Numbered from the stretch's first letter, positions 1-9,637 are shown. The stretch: 64,000 bases of DNA from Geovibrio thiophilus (GCF_004087915.1 NZ_CP035108.1:930001-994000), one strand, 5' to 3'. Numbers and translations: made by a program. The notes: generated from the letters alone by a model not told the origin.

Positions 1-139
1 GCCAGCCTGAAACCGCAAGGCTCATATCAAAATGCTCCACGAGCTGCTGCATCATGGGCGGTACCTTAAACTGGTTAAGCGGAGCCGCCACGCCGGCGGC
101 AAATACTATGAGTAAAATAAAATAACGATTATTGAGCAT
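1..139 (-). CDS. MFS transporter, N-terminal fragment
   Basis: The gene runs off the left edge, so only the first 46 residues are visible. They read as a start Met, a basic pair and a hydrophobic first membrane segment, followed by a short stretch ending in a Ser-Gly-Trp as in the first helix pair of major facilitator transporters of the CynX/NimT type. The ATG at 137-139 is preceded by an AAGGAA ribosome-binding site. Substrate cannot be inferred. The MFS assignment rests on a short sequence. Confidence 0.55.
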   Translation of the reverse strand, partial: MLNNRYFILLIVFAAGVAAPLNQFKVPPMMQQLVEHFDMSLAVSGW

Positions 140-239
140 TTTCCTTCCACAAAATGAGCGCCTCTTTTTGAAGCAGGTGTTGTTGTATCTCTGCGAAAGC
201 TTTTCATGATGCCTGCACGGATGGAGGCTGTCGAAAAAC

Positions 240-1655
240 TCAGCAGCTCTTCTCGACAAGAAGCCTTATTCTGCTTATTGTTTCCTCAAGCTTTTCTTCC
301 TCTATTGAAGCAGGGCAGAGAAGTATGTGGCTTGTGTCATTTCTGTCAAAGAAGTAGCCCGGATAAGCGTCTGTCATGATGCCGTGCCTGTTGAATATCT
401 TGCGGATATTTACTCCCGGAAAGTCAAGCCAGAAGTGGAAATAACAGTTTCTTTCATCCCACTCCGCTTTAGGTTTAAGATGCTTTTCACACAGCCTCAG
501 CGCCGCTTCACGTCTTTTCAGCACAAAAGCTTTAATATCCTTCATCATAACATACATCATGCCACTTCTGAACATCTCATCGGCCACAATCTGCATAAAA
601 AAGTTTGCTTTGACACCGTTCTGGATAAAAACATTGCTGAAATGCTCAATGAGGTATCTGTCCGCAATGATCCATGAGAGCTGGAAGTCAAAGGGATAAC
701 ATTTAAGCATGCTTCCCATATAAATAACGTTTCCGTGAGTATCAAGTGATTTAAGAGGGTTCAGAGAAATTCTTGAGTGCCATATATTGGCAGAGTGGTC
801 TATTTCTACTACCGGAATTACGTATTTATCCACCAACTCAATGAGTTCAAGCCTTCTCTTTCTGCTCATGACAATTCCGGTAGGTCCCTGATCGGTCGGA
901 TCGAGATGAAGGATCGGACAGCACCTGTGCTTAGCAATTTTTTTTTCAAGATCAGAAACGGAGATTCCATGTCGGTCAAGCTTGATGGGAGTCATGTTCA
1001 TTCCAAGGGAGTGAATGTTTGAAATAGTATTGATTATGTTTGTCTGTTCGTATAAAAAACTTGAATTGGTATTCAGAAGCGATTCATAGACATAATAGAG
1101 CCTCTGGATAGTCTCAGAGGATATAAGAACGTTTTCCACATCCGTTTTTATACCCATGCGTTCAACATGACGCACCACTGACTCCCGCAGAGCGGTGAGA
1201 CCGTATTTTGTAAGCTCAAGGTTTTTTTTTTCGTTTATCCTCAATGCGGATGTTTTCATGGCATCATGAAGATACTCCGCTGTATGAAAGCTGTTGCTGA
1301 GACTGAAATTGGTAAGCCCGTTGGAGTTTCCCCAAAACCTGTATTCTTCAAAGCTGGTTTTGTGTCTCGCCTTTTTTATATAGCTTTGCCAGTTCACCTG
1401 TTTGCTGTCGAGCCTGTTTGTTATTACATAGCCTGATTTAGGGTAGGAAACCAGCAGTCCTTCATGCTGAAGCTGGCTGAAAGCAGAAATCAATGTAGTT
1501 TTACTTATCCCGAGCTTGGTCATAAGTTGTTCCCGACCGGGCATTTTTGTTCCGTTTTTGAGTTCCCCGTTTTTTATTTTTTCTCTGAAAAAATTTGCAA
1601 GCTGCATATACATTGGGAGTTTTGATGTACTGTCTGCTTTCCATTCATATAACAT
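240..1655 (-). CDS. MocR/PdxR-like GntR regulator with aminotransferase domain
   Basis: About 471 residues. Residues 1-75 form a GntR winged helix (LPMYMQLANFFREKI, then GREQLMTKLGISKTTLISAF). The rest is a fold-type-I PLP aminotransferase-like domain. The lysine expected to hold PLP is kept in GSMLKCYPFDFQLSW. The usual PxHQxPTG motif is replaced by DPTDQGPTG, as befits a sensor rather than an enzyme. I chose the ATG at 1655 because CAGGAG lies 7 bases upstream; an upstream ATG at 1688 has no such site. It is divergent from the first molybdoenzyme operon and probably controls it. The effector is unknown. Confidence 0.8.
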   Translation of the reverse strand: MLYEWKADSTSKLPMYMQLANFFREKIKNGELKNGTKMPGREQLMTKLGISKTTLISAFSQLQHEGLLVSYPKSGYVITNRLDSKQVNWQSYIKKARHKTSFEEYRFWGNSNGLTNFSLSNSFHTAEYLHDAMKTSALRINEKKNLELTKYGLTALRESVVRHVERMGIKTDVENVLISSETIQRLYYVYESLLNTNSSFLYEQTNIINTISNIHSLGMNMTPIKLDRHGISVSDLEKKIAKHRCCPILHLDPTDQGPTGIVMSRKRRLELIELVDKYVIPVVEIDHSANIWHSRISLNPLKSLDTHGNVIYMGSMLKCYPFDFQLSWIIADRYLIEHFSNVFIQNGVKANFFMQIVADEMFRSGMMYVMMKDIKAFVLKRREAALRLCEKHLKPKAEWDERNCYFHFWLDFPGVNIRKIFNRHGIMTDAYPGYFFDRNDTSHILLCPASIEEEKLEETISRIRLLVEKSC

Positions 1656-1688
1656 AAATACACTCCTGATCAGGAATAAAAAATTCAA

Positions 1689-2061
1689 TTGTTTGTGACT
1701 CTCTCTGCAAAAAACGGAACTGCTTTTCTATAAAATAGCCTGAAACAGCTCTTTCCGAAAGTCCCAGATTATCTTCAAGTATAGGGACAAGATTGCGGAT
1801 ACCTCAGTTAACTTGTGGGATTTAGCAGCACCTCCACGCAGCGGAAGGTACTGAACCCTCATTTGCGTTCATGAGTAACTATTCGGTATATACTCCTTGT
1901 ATATATAGAATATTTAATCATATGCGAAACAGTATGAATCCGCTGTTTTGCCTATGCTTGTCTCTTGAATATTACCTTATCTGGACCTTTTTATTAGTCA
2001 ATTAAACATTAATATACAATTACGAATTAGCTAATTCAGTACGCTTTCATTGAGGTAGAAC
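1689..2061 (+). promoter_or_regulatory. Divergent intergenic region with structured leader
   Basis: This 373-bp gap separates the MocR-like gene from the molybdoenzyme operon, so it must hold promoters for both. On the + strand two hairpins lie close together: ACCTCC (1830-1835) with GGAAGGT (1843-1849), and CTCAT (1858-1862) with ATGAG (1871-1875). The first resembles the 3' part of Moco-type riboswitches (CCTCC...GGAAGGT), which would suit a molybdoenzyme gene, but I cannot align the whole motif. An AT-rich stretch around 1890-2040 may contain the promoter. Confidence 0.3.
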
Positions 2062-4779
2062 ATGAAAACAGTTCAAGTAAGCAGGAGATCGGTTCTAAAA
2101 GCGGCCGGAATCGCGGGAGCTGCCGCGGTCATGGGAATTAACCTTGACAGCACAAACTCCGCTCTTGCTGCGGCGGAAGCTAAAAAAGGCATACTGTCCA
2201 AAGATGACTGGCACTACGGTCACTGTCGCATGTGCATGAGAGGAACGTGCCCGAATATGTACCGTGTGGAAAACGGCGTGGCGGTTGAGGTAATGGGCAA
2301 CCCCAAGACTCCCACCAGCAAAGGAGCACTCTGTGCCAAGGGACAGTCTATAATCCAGAACCTTTATAACCCTTACAGGGTTAAAGCACCCATGAAAAGA
2401 ACCAACCCTAAAAAAGGGCTACAGGAAGATCCTCAGTGGGTGGAAATATCATGGGATGAAGCCCTTAATACAACGGCAGGTGTCCTGAAAGAGATTAGAG
2501 AGAGAGATCCAAGAAGATTTGTATACTCAGTTGGTTTCGGAGATATGGATTTCTTCTGCACATTCCTTTTTTATTTCGCTGGAGCATACGGGACTCCCAA
2601 CTACATAAAAACAAATGGAACACTTTGTGTTCTTCACTACGCTTCCGACCTTGTACAGGGAGTTTTCCCCGGTGTTAAGCCAGATGCAACCTACGCAAAA
2701 TACATCCTTGCAATGGGCATGAACCTTGGTATGGGTATTGCGTCTTCTGATGGTGGTGTCAGAGGACTTCTCAACCGTATATATAACGAAAAAGACATTA
2801 AGGTTGTGTGTGTTGACCCCCACTGCGGGCCCGATGCCTCAAAAATGGAGTGGGTACCAGTTAAACCCGGCGGAGAACTTGCTTTTCTCATGGGCGTGGC
2901 AAACAGCATCATCTTTGAAGTTAAGAAGATGGACTTCGAATTTCTTAAATGGAAAACCAACGCTCCGTATCTTGTCGGCTCTGACGGCTATTATGCAAGA
3001 GGAGCAGACGGTAAGCCGCAGATCTATGACCTCAAAGATAAAAAAATAAAATCCTTTGATGATAAAACACTTACCGATCCTGATATTGACGCTAAAAATG
3101 TAATGATTAACGGCGTCAAAACAAATGCAGGCTTTGTTCTTGTTAAAGAAGGTCTCAGAAAAAATACACCCGAATGGGCAGCTAAAATTTCCGGTATTCC
3201 TGCTTCAAAAATCAGGGAAGTTGCAAAAGATTTCGTTGATAACGCCAGCATAGGTGAATCAATTGAGATGATAAACGGAAAAGGGGAAAAGGTTGTTCTC
3301 CCTAAGCGCACATCCGTATGTGAAGGCAAACGCGGTATTAAAAATATGCGCGATGGAGTTCACTCCGACCTTATGACTAAGCTTCTCAATATGCTTGTAG
3401 GTTCACTTGACGTACCCGGAGGCATGCTCGGTACACAGAGAGGGCGTTTTTTAAGTCCCGATGAGGACGGCGTTGTAGCCCCAAAAGGTGAGGCAAGGTT
3501 CAAAAAACCTGTTTACCCTCCTCAGCATATTAACCTTGCGGAGTACTTTCCCCACAGGCACACTCTGCCCACACTTGCCTTCAAGGTTGCGGCTGATACA
3601 CGCAAATACGGGCTGAACTATGACATAGAAGCTCTGCTCACAGTGGGTGGAAACGTAATCGCCAGCACCACTGAGCCTTATGAAATGGCTGCTTCTGTTG
3701 CCAAAATACCCTTCTCCGCAACAGTTGCCTACCACTATGATGAAATGGCACATATGGCAGACATTCTGTTACCTTCACACGCCCTGCTTGAAAAAGAATC
3801 TGTAAACTCATACGAAGGTGCGTTTGACGTTTATACAAAGGAGACTATCTCAACAAGAGTAATGATGTACAGAGATCCCATGCCTCCGCTGTATAATACC
3901 AAACAGCCGCAGGATATAATTATCGAGCTCTGTGAGCGCATAGGAATGATCGATGATTTCAATGCCAACATCAATAAAACAGGTGTAATTCTCGGTGAGG
4001 TTACTTTTGCGAAACTTGATCCTAAGGATTACCTCGAACCCGGCAAAAGATACACCATCGCGGAAATCTGGGACAAAGGCGTTCGCGCTTACTTCAACAA
4101 GCCTCTTGATGACATGAAGCGTGACGGTATCATCGTTCAGCAGATGGCTCCTGCGGATGCTTATAATTCATCCTTCTTTAAAAAAGGAGAAACAAGACAC
4201 CCGATTTACTTCGAACGTCTGAAACGCAGCGGAGATGAGCTCCGTAAATTCTTTACGGAGTACAAGGATAAGATATATCTGCCTGATTTTGATATGGAAG
4301 ATCAATTCCGATACTACGAACCGGTAATCACATGGAGACCGAAAGATCTCACTAATGTGAAGAAAGGCGAAAAATATGACCTGATCTCCATTAACTGGAA
4401 AACCCCTACATCAGGCATAAGATCCGCAGCTGTTGATCAGCTTCCTTATCTGAATGAAGTTAGTGAAACCTTCGATCCTACATATGGCAAAATATGTCTC
4501 AATACCAAAACAGCAGCAGAAAAAGGAATTAAGGAAGGTGACACAATCTGGGTTGAATCAGCCAACGGAAAAGTCTCCGGTCAGGTTCACATTACAGAGC
4601 TTATTTTCCCTGATGTTGTAGGCTTTGCAGGTGCTCTCGGGCGTCTTGTTGATTCTCTGGGCAAAAAAGCGGCTTCATACCCCATGTACAACAAACTTAC
4701 GAACGCAAAAGTTTCCAACTGCTGCGCAGTGGCGATAGGCGTCTCTAACTCTGTACCAGTTCGTATTTACAAAGCCTGA
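2062..4779 (+). CDS. Tat-exported molybdopterin oxidoreductase, catalytic subunit (PhsA/PsrA/ArrA-like)
   Basis: 905 residues. A twin-arginine signal (SRRSVLKAAGIAGAA) predicts periplasmic export in folded form. Next is a [4Fe-4S] motif, HCRMCMRGTCP, and GALCAKGQ, which closes the cluster site of DMSO-reductase-family enzymes. The molybdenum ligand region TNGTLCVLHYASD offers a Cys, as in polysulfide, thiosulfate and arsenate reductases. A C-terminal molybdopterin-dinucleotide-binding barrel follows. It is the first gene of an operon with a ferredoxin subunit and a chaperone, but no membrane anchor is encoded nearby, so electrons probably reach it through a soluble or remotely encoded carrier. 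The substrate cannot be fixed from motifs alone; sulfur oxyanions, polysulfide or arsenate are possible. Confidence 0.85.
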   Translation: MKTVQVSRRSVLKAAGIAGAAAVMGINLDSTNSALAAAEAKKGILSKDDWHYGHCRMCMRGTCPNMYRVENGVAVEVMGNPKTPTSKGALCAKGQSIIQNLYNPYRVKAPMKRTNPKKGLQEDPQWVEISWDEALNTTAGVLKEIRERDPRRFVYSVGFGDMDFFCTFLFYFAGAYGTPNYIKTNGTLCVLHYASDLVQGVFPGVKPDATYAKYILAMGMNLGMGIASSDGGVRGLLNRIYNEKDIKVVCVDPHCGPDASKMEWVPVKPGGELAFLMGVANSIIFEVKKMDFEFLKWKTNAPYLVGSDGYYARGADGKPQIYDLKDKKIKSFDDKTLTDPDIDAKNVMINGVKTNAGFVLVKEGLRKNTPEWAAKISGIPASKIREVAKDFVDNASIGESIEMINGKGEKVVLPKRTSVCEGKRGIKNMRDGVHSDLMTKLLNMLVGSLDVPGGMLGTQRGRFLSPDEDGVVAPKGEARFKKPVYPPQHINLAEYFPHRHTLPTLAFKVAADTRKYGLNYDIEALLTVGGNVIASTTEPYEMAASVAKIPFSATVAYHYDEMAHMADILLPSHALLEKESVNSYEGAFDVYTKETISTRVMMYRDPMPPLYNTKQPQDIIIELCERIGMIDDFNANINKTGVILGEVTFAKLDPKDYLEPGKRYTIAEIWDKGVRAYFNKPLDDMKRDGIIVQQMAPADAYNSSFFKKGETRHPIYFERLKRSGDELRKFFTEYKDKIYLPDFDMEDQFRYYEPVITWRPKDLTNVKKGEKYDLISINWKTPTSGIRSAAVDQLPYLNEVSETFDPTYGKICLNTKTAAEKGIKEGDTIWVESANGKVSGQVHITELIFPDVVGFAGALGRLVDSLGKKAASYPMYNKLTNAKVSNCCAVAIGVSNSVPVRIYKA

Positions 4780-4789
4780 GGAGAAAGAA

Positions 4790-5398
4790 ATGAAACTGGC
4801 AATGATACTTGATAGAAGAAGATGTTATGCGTGCCACGGCTGTGCAGTTGCGTGCAAAGTTGCCAATGCTACTCCTCCGGGTACATTTTGGACAAAGACC
4901 ATAACAGAGGAAAAGGGCAAATTTCCCAAAGCTCATATGGAATACACGCCGCTTATATGCAACCACTGCGACAAGGCTCCTTGTGTGGAAGTATGCCCCA
5001 CAGGAGCATCCAAAAAAATGGAAGACGGTACAGTGCAGATCACAACGTCGGAATGCGTGGGCTGTCAGCTCTGCATGGAAGCATGTCCTTACGGCGCACG
5101 TTATTTCAACGAAAAAGACTCACCTACTTACTGGGCAGAAACAGGTAAACAGGACATTTTTGAACAGTCGCGCTATAAACAGCATCCTGCTGGAACTGTT
5201 GATAAATGCACCTTCTGCGCACCCAGAAGGGAAAAAGGTCTGCCGCCTGCGTGCGTTCAGACTTGTGCCGGAGTAGCAAGAATCTTCGGAGACCTTGACG
5301 ACCCAGACAGTGAAATCTCGAAGATATTTAAGCAGTATAAACCAAAACCTCTTTACCCTGAAAAAGGAACATCACCGAGAGTATTTTACATAGAGTAA
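4790..5398 (+). CDS. Four-cluster ferredoxin subunit of molybdoenzyme (PsrB/DmsB-like)
   Basis: 202 residues with four cysteine groups typical of electron-transfer subunits of the DMSO-reductase family: CYACHGCAVACKVAN, CNHCDKAPCVEVCPTGA, CVGCQLCMEACPYGAR and CTFC...CVQTC. These would bind four [4Fe-4S] clusters and pass electrons to the catalytic subunit encoded 10 bp upstream. It has no signal peptide and would be co-exported with the Tat-tagged partner. AGGAG precedes the ATG. Confidence 0.9.
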   Translation: MKLAMILDRRRCYACHGCAVACKVANATPPGTFWTKTITEEKGKFPKAHMEYTPLICNHCDKAPCVEVCPTGASKKMEDGTVQITTSECVGCQLCMEACPYGARYFNEKDSPTYWAETGKQDIFEQSRYKQHPAGTVDKCTFCAPRREKGLPPACVQTCAGVARIFGDLDDPDSEISKIFKQYKPKPLYPEKGTSPRVFYIE

Positions 5399-5407
5399 AC
5401 ACTTCTA

Positions 5408-5449
5408 ATGACCTTCCGTGCTTCTCTTCCTCCGCCGGAAGGTCATTTT
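5408..5449 (+). terminator. Intercistronic hairpin, attenuator or weak terminator
   Basis: An 11-bp perfect inverted repeat, ATGACCTTCCG (5408-5418) and CGGAAGGTCAT (5436-5446), is followed by TTTT. It sits between the ferredoxin and chaperone genes and could reduce chaperone expression or protect the upstream mRNA. The ribosome-binding site of the next gene begins just after it. Confidence 0.6.
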
Positions 5450-5464
5450 CTAAGGAGGTCTGTT

Positions 5465-6136
5465 ATGGACAAAGCCACAACCGAAATATTTGAAAACGCC
5501 GCCAACGATGCAGAGATTTTTTCACTGCTCGCCACCTTTTATAATTATAATCCTGAGCGGAAAATTATAGAAGGAGCAAGCAATCTTAATTATGAAGAAA
5601 TTTCTGATGAAGATGTAAGACTGGCAGTAGCAAAAATAAGAAACTACGCCTTATCAGGCTTTCCTCACAGCAGCGAGGAAAAACTTCTGAACCTCAAAAG
5701 GGACTGGACAAAGCTCTTCAGAGCAGTTTCGCCTGACTACGGACCAAAAGCACCTTATGAAGAGGTTTACCTTGCGGTGAAAAACTCCGGACTTATAAAA
5801 GAACTTGCGGCACTTTATCTTGATGCAGACTACACAAGATACGCCGAACTGAATAACCGTCACGACTATATAGGCATTCAGCTTGATTTTGTAGCTTTCC
5901 TCTCTTTCCAGCGGGCAAATGCACTGAAAGAAAACAATCTCAAAAACTACAATAAGCTTACAGATCTGTCTCATGATTTCACAGTAAATCATATAGCCTC
6001 GTGGTTTCCCAAGTTCTGTAACGAGGCCTTTAAACACGTCCGTACAGATTTTTACAGGGGTGTGCTTGGTCTGACCTACCTTGCACTCTTTGACAGCAGT
6101 AAACTACCCTCTTCATATTACGAAACAGGGGCATAA
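5465..6136 (+). CDS. TorD/DmsD-family molybdoenzyme maturation chaperone
   Basis: About 223 residues, all-helical. The pattern is that of the TorD family: an N-terminal FSLLATFYNY helix, a middle YEEVYLA segment resembling the family's Y/E-rich motif, the DYIGIQLDFVAFLS helix and a C-terminal region with WFPKFCNEA. Such proteins bind the Tat signal of the catalytic subunit until cofactor insertion is complete. The ATG at 5465 follows TAAGGAGG at an ideal distance; an earlier ATG at 5408 would lie inside the hairpin. Cytoplasmic, and a clear partner of the 905-residue enzyme. Confidence 0.82.
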   Translation: MDKATTEIFENAANDAEIFSLLATFYNYNPERKIIEGASNLNYEEISDEDVRLAVAKIRNYALSGFPHSSEEKLLNLKRDWTKLFRAVSPDYGPKAPYEEVYLAVKNSGLIKELAALYLDADYTRYAELNNRHDYIGIQLDFVAFLSFQRANALKENNLKNYNKLTDLSHDFTVNHIASWFPKFCNEAFKHVRTDFYRGVLGLTYLALFDSSKLPSSYYETGA

Positions 6137-6170
6137 GAGCATACTAAATTTTTTATTACAGGAGATAGAA

Positions 6171-7415
6171 ATGAGACTTAAAGCTCTGATAAGTTTATCA
6201 GTTATGATATGTGCGTCTGCAACGGCATTTGCTGCTGAAAATATAAAAGATATGTTTGCTGACGGCTCACTCAGGGGAGAAGTCAGAATCCTCAGCTTCG
6301 AGAGAGATTTTGACAAAAACACACCCGACAGAAAAGATACTGCAGCCGGCGGACTTCTTTACTACCACACAGCACCTTTTAAAGGAATATCTTTCGGCGC
6401 GGCTTTTGCAACTGTAAACGGTGTTTTTAATGATGACAAAGATGCAGTGTACAGCATTCTCGCCAGAGATGAAGAAGGTAATCATAGAAATGTTACTCGC
6501 CTTCAGGAGTATTTCATTCAGGGAGAATGGATTGACACGGTTATCAAATACGGTGCGCAGGAAGTAAGAACTCCTATGCTTGAAACTCATGATCTGCGTA
6601 TGTTGCCGAGAACATATAAAGGGCTTTCAATCGTTAATAATTCTTTTGAAAATCTTACTTTGTCCGCTTATTACCTCACAGATGCAATGGGATGGACTGA
6701 TGAAGAATTCATTTCACTTTCCAAGTCTGTTGCTGATGAACCCGGTGGTGCGGCGGCAATATCAGAAGACAGCCACATGTCCATCTTCGGCGTATCGTAC
6801 AATATCCCCACCGAGATAGTGAAAGCCAATGTTCAGGGCTGGTTCTACACCATGGAGAACGTTTACAGAGAGACCTTCTTCAAGGCTTCTTTAAGCAAAA
6901 AGCTTGGTCAAACAAATGTTTACTTCAATCCCTCATATTTCTCTCAGAAATCTCAGGGCGATGAACTCAACGGTGAGGCAGATACAGACCAGTACGGCTT
7001 CAATACAGGCGTGATGTTCAAAGGCTTTAATGTGACGGGCTTCTACGGCAAAACAGGTGACGACGGTCTCGTTCTTCCGTGGGGCGATGAGAAGGTTGTA
7101 ATCCAGCAGGTGCTCGCAGCAGGCAGAGCAGAAGAGGAGGTTTATGCGGCACGAGTGGCTTACGATTTCTCCCAAATCGGTCTGAAGGGTCTGAGCGCTT
7201 ATATTTTCCATGCCGAGTATGATGTTCCTGAATCAACAGGCAAAGACCAGTCCGAAACGGATTACAGTGTTCAGTACGCTTTTTCCGGAACTCTGGACGG
7301 GCTGAGTCTAAGGGCGAGATACGCTGACATAGATGTTAAAGATGGCGGCGAAGGCTATAACGACATCCGCTTCTACGCCGTATACAAATTTGCCCTCGGC
7401 AAAAAGGAAAAATAA
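6171..7415 (+). CDS. Outer-membrane porin-like beta-barrel protein
   Basis: 414 residues starting with a Sec signal peptide (LISLSVMICASATAFAA). The mature part alternates polar and aromatic residues in repeated strands (SLRGEVRILSFERDF, LKGLSAYIFHAEYD, DIRFYAVYKFALG) and ends in a strand, as OprD-like porins do. The real start is the ATG at 6171 after AGGAG; an upstream in-frame start overlaps the chaperone gene. As last gene of the operon it may admit the respiratory substrate or release its product. Specificity unknown. Confidence 0.7.
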   Translation: MRLKALISLSVMICASATAFAAENIKDMFADGSLRGEVRILSFERDFDKNTPDRKDTAAGGLLYYHTAPFKGISFGAAFATVNGVFNDDKDAVYSILARDEEGNHRNVTRLQEYFIQGEWIDTVIKYGAQEVRTPMLETHDLRMLPRTYKGLSIVNNSFENLTLSAYYLTDAMGWTDEEFISLSKSVADEPGGAAAISEDSHMSIFGVSYNIPTEIVKANVQGWFYTMENVYRETFFKASLSKKLGQTNVYFNPSYFSQKSQGDELNGEADTDQYGFNTGVMFKGFNVTGFYGKTGDDGLVLPWGDEKVVIQQVLAAGRAEEEVYAARVAYDFSQIGLKGLSAYIFHAEYDVPESTGKDQSETDYSVQYAFSGTLDGLSLRARYADIDVKDGGEGYNDIRFYAVYKFALGKKEK

Positions 7416-7434
7416 GCACACGCTTACATCTGAA

Positions 7435-7461
7435 AGCGGGCAGAGATGCCCGCTCTTTTCT
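7435..7461 (+). terminator. Rho-independent terminator of first molybdoenzyme operon
   Basis: A perfect 8-bp stem, AGCGGGCA (7435-7442) and TGCCCGCT (7447-7454), with loop GAGA, is followed by CTTTTCTT. It lies 20 bp after the porin stop and before the convergent activator gene. Confidence 0.8.
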
Positions 7462-7527
7462 TCCGTACAAGTGCTCTGCGCTGTCTCTCAGGAAGCGGTG
7501 CTCCCTGAGCCGTCGGGAATGCCGGAA

Positions 7528-9525
7528 TCAACGTTTCTGGAGCCTGCTGTATATTGTTGTCCTTGAAATACCCAGAAGCTTAGCCGCCTGCCGTATATTT
7601 CCGGTCTGCTCAATGGCATGAATGATCATCTCGTTTTTTACGTCCTTAACTACCTCCGACATGGAGCTGCCTGTGCTGCTGCTGTTTTCCAGTATATCTT
7701 TCGGCAGATTCTCGGGGCGGATTATCTTATCCGCTTTTGCAACAGTTACGGCATATATCATAGCATTCTCCAACTGCCTCACATTGCCCGGCCAGTGGAA
7801 GCTTGTGAGAATTTTCTCAGTTTCCTTGGAGATCGTATAGTGGGGAATATCAAAGCGTTCACATGTGGTTTTAACAAAATGATCCGCGAGAAGCAGTATG
7901 TCTATCCCTCTTTTCCGCAGAGGGGGAAGCTCAATATTAACTACCGCAAGCCTGAAATAAAGATCCTGCCTGAGTTCCATGCTGGTCACGCCGCCGCACA
8001 AAGGTTTATTTGTGGCGGAAATAATTCTGAAATCCACCGGAATGCTTTTGCATCCTCCGACCCTTGTGACCCTTTTTTCCTCAAGAACCCGCAAAAGAAC
8101 AGGCTGGAGCTCTATGGGCATATCACCTATTTCATCTAAGAATAATGTTCCGCCGTTTGCCATCTCTATTTTGCCCTTTTTACCCGATCGGCTGGCGCCG
8201 GTAAACGCGCCGCTTTCATATCCGAAAAGTTCGCTTTCTATCAGGGAGTGCGGTATGGACGCACAGTTTATTGCTACAAAGGGTCCTGAGGGGTTGTAGT
8301 TATTGTGAATTGCCTGAGCAAAAACTTCTTTTCCGGTTCCGCTTTCTCCTAAGAGAAGAACATTAACAGGCTTTTCGGACACGAGCTCAACGGTATCTTT
8401 CAAATCCTCCATCACGGGGCTTTGCGCTATGATGCTGTTAAAGGTAAAGAATATTTTTCTGTCGGCAATCTGTTTGTGGGAATCGGTGTTGACAGTGAAA
8501 CGCAGTATAGCGCCTTCCGCGTGCTTCAGACTGTCGCCGTGAAAAGGTTTTATATCCGCAGCAAGCTTTATTTTCGGATCACACTTAACCTGAAGGTCTT
8601 TATTATAAAGCGGGCGTCCTGTCTCCAGAGAATGTTTTATCGCAGTGCTGTCTTCAAAAAGGGAGCAGATGTTGATTTTAGTGCTGCCTTTATCCAGCTT
8701 CAGAAGTTTTATTGCTTTATTATTTATGTTTATTATGTAGCCTGCTTCATCAATTGAAATATACCCGTACTCTGAATTTTCAAATGTTGCCTGCAAAGTC
8801 GAGTCCATTATTTTCAGTCTTTTGTTTCTTCTGAATACCCTGAACTGGCTGGAAATTGCCGATGCAACCGCTGTAGCCCAGCCTAAAGCATGCTCCAGAA
8901 GCCGTGAGGTGTCGGCTTTAAGCTGAACAAGGTTTATTGTTCCCTGAATATCGCCGTATTCGTTGTATATAGGAGCTGCGCAGCTCATATGATCCCTGAA
9001 TACTTTTTTGTAATTTGCAGTGCCGATTATCTGAACAGGTCTCTGATACTTTCTTGCGAGCACATGGGCAGTGCAGCCCACCGTCTCCTCATTCCATACC
9101 GCACCGGGGCAAAGATTAAGCTTATCCCAGTACGAAAGCTTTTCTCCGTTATGAGGAATTACGAGGAACACGCCATTTTCATCACAAACGCTCATTGTGA
9201 ATTCAGTATGTTCAAGAATGCACTGAAACTCTTCCACAAAAGGCAAAACGAGATCAATAAGGATTTGCTTTTTTGCGAACAGAATATCCAGTTGTTCTGT
9301 CGTCAGAACTGGCACCTGAATGGATTCTGTATCCCAACAGACACCGTTTTCTCTTGAACTTTTCCATGTGGACAATATTTCATCGGGTATGTTTCTGGCA
9401 AAGTCAACAAGTATATCCTCTTCAATAAATACCTGTTTTGCTTCCTCAACTTTTCTCCAGAAATCCAAATCAAAACTTGTAAAACAAATGGGTGTCTTGT
9501 GTACGGTCCTTTTATGACTGTGCAT
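7528..9525 (-). CDS. Sigma-54-dependent AcoR-type transcriptional activator
   Basis: 665 residues. An N-terminal GAF-like sensor (about 60-220) with ENGVFLVIPHNGEK and CAAPIYNEYGDIQGTI is followed by a PAS-like segment (about 235-335), an AAA+ domain (about 345-580) and a Fis-type HTH at the end (IRQAAKLLGISRTTIYSR). In the AAA+ domain Walker A GESGTGKE, the sigma-54 contact loop GAFTGA and Walker B GGTLFLDEIGD are all intact, so it should be active. It is divergent from the second molybdoenzyme operon, whose promoter region has a consensus -24/-12 element and two palindromes. The ligand is unknown. Confidence 0.9.
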   Translation of the reverse strand: MHSHKRTVHKTPICFTSFDLDFWRKVEEAKQVFIEEDILVDFARNIPDEILSTWKSSRENGVCWDTESIQVPVLTTEQLDILFAKKQILIDLVLPFVEEFQCILEHTEFTMSVCDENGVFLVIPHNGEKLSYWDKLNLCPGAVWNEETVGCTAHVLARKYQRPVQIIGTANYKKVFRDHMSCAAPIYNEYGDIQGTINLVQLKADTSRLLEHALGWATAVASAISSQFRVFRRNKRLKIMDSTLQATFENSEYGYISIDEAGYIININNKAIKLLKLDKGSTKINICSLFEDSTAIKHSLETGRPLYNKDLQVKCDPKIKLAADIKPFHGDSLKHAEGAILRFTVNTDSHKQIADRKIFFTFNSIIAQSPVMEDLKDTVELVSEKPVNVLLLGESGTGKEVFAQAIHNNYNPSGPFVAINCASIPHSLIESELFGYESGAFTGASRSGKKGKIEMANGGTLFLDEIGDMPIELQPVLLRVLEEKRVTRVGGCKSIPVDFRIISATNKPLCGGVTSMELRQDLYFRLAVVNIELPPLRKRGIDILLLADHFVKTTCERFDIPHYTISKETEKILTSFHWPGNVRQLENAMIYAVTVAKADKIIRPENLPKDILENSSSTGSSMSEVVKDVKNEMIIHAIEQTGNIRQAAKLLGISRTTIYSRLQKR

Positions 9526-9602
9526 ATATTATTAATTTACCCTATAAGAAAATTAATTCAAGAAGAACAGATAACCGTTTTTCCGCACTAAAATCAAAAC
9601 AA

Positions 9603-9637
9603 TGTCCACCTCACTGGACATGTCCAGCTACTAGACA
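9603..9637. promoter_or_regulatory. Tandem palindromic activator sites (UAS)
   Basis: Two dyads lie back to back. The first, TGTCCACCTCACTGGACA (9603-9620), has perfect 6-bp arms and a 6-bp spacer. The second, TGTCCAGCTACTAGACA (9621-9637), has one arm mismatch and a 5-bp spacer. They end about 55 bp before the -24 box, a normal place for enhancer-binding protein sites. The divergent AcoR-type activator is the obvious candidate to bind them. Confidence 0.7.

Noticed and set aside
2062-4779. Naming the first molybdoenzyme arsenate reductase ArrA or thiosulfate reductase PhsA
   Set aside because: The cluster motif and Cys ligand fit several subfamilies. Substrate-pocket residues cannot be assigned without alignment, and no ars, rhodanese or sulfur genes are nearby.
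7618-8139. Open frames antisense to the sigma-54 activator gene
   Set aside because: They mirror codon patterns of the real gene on the other strand and have no family features or binding sites.
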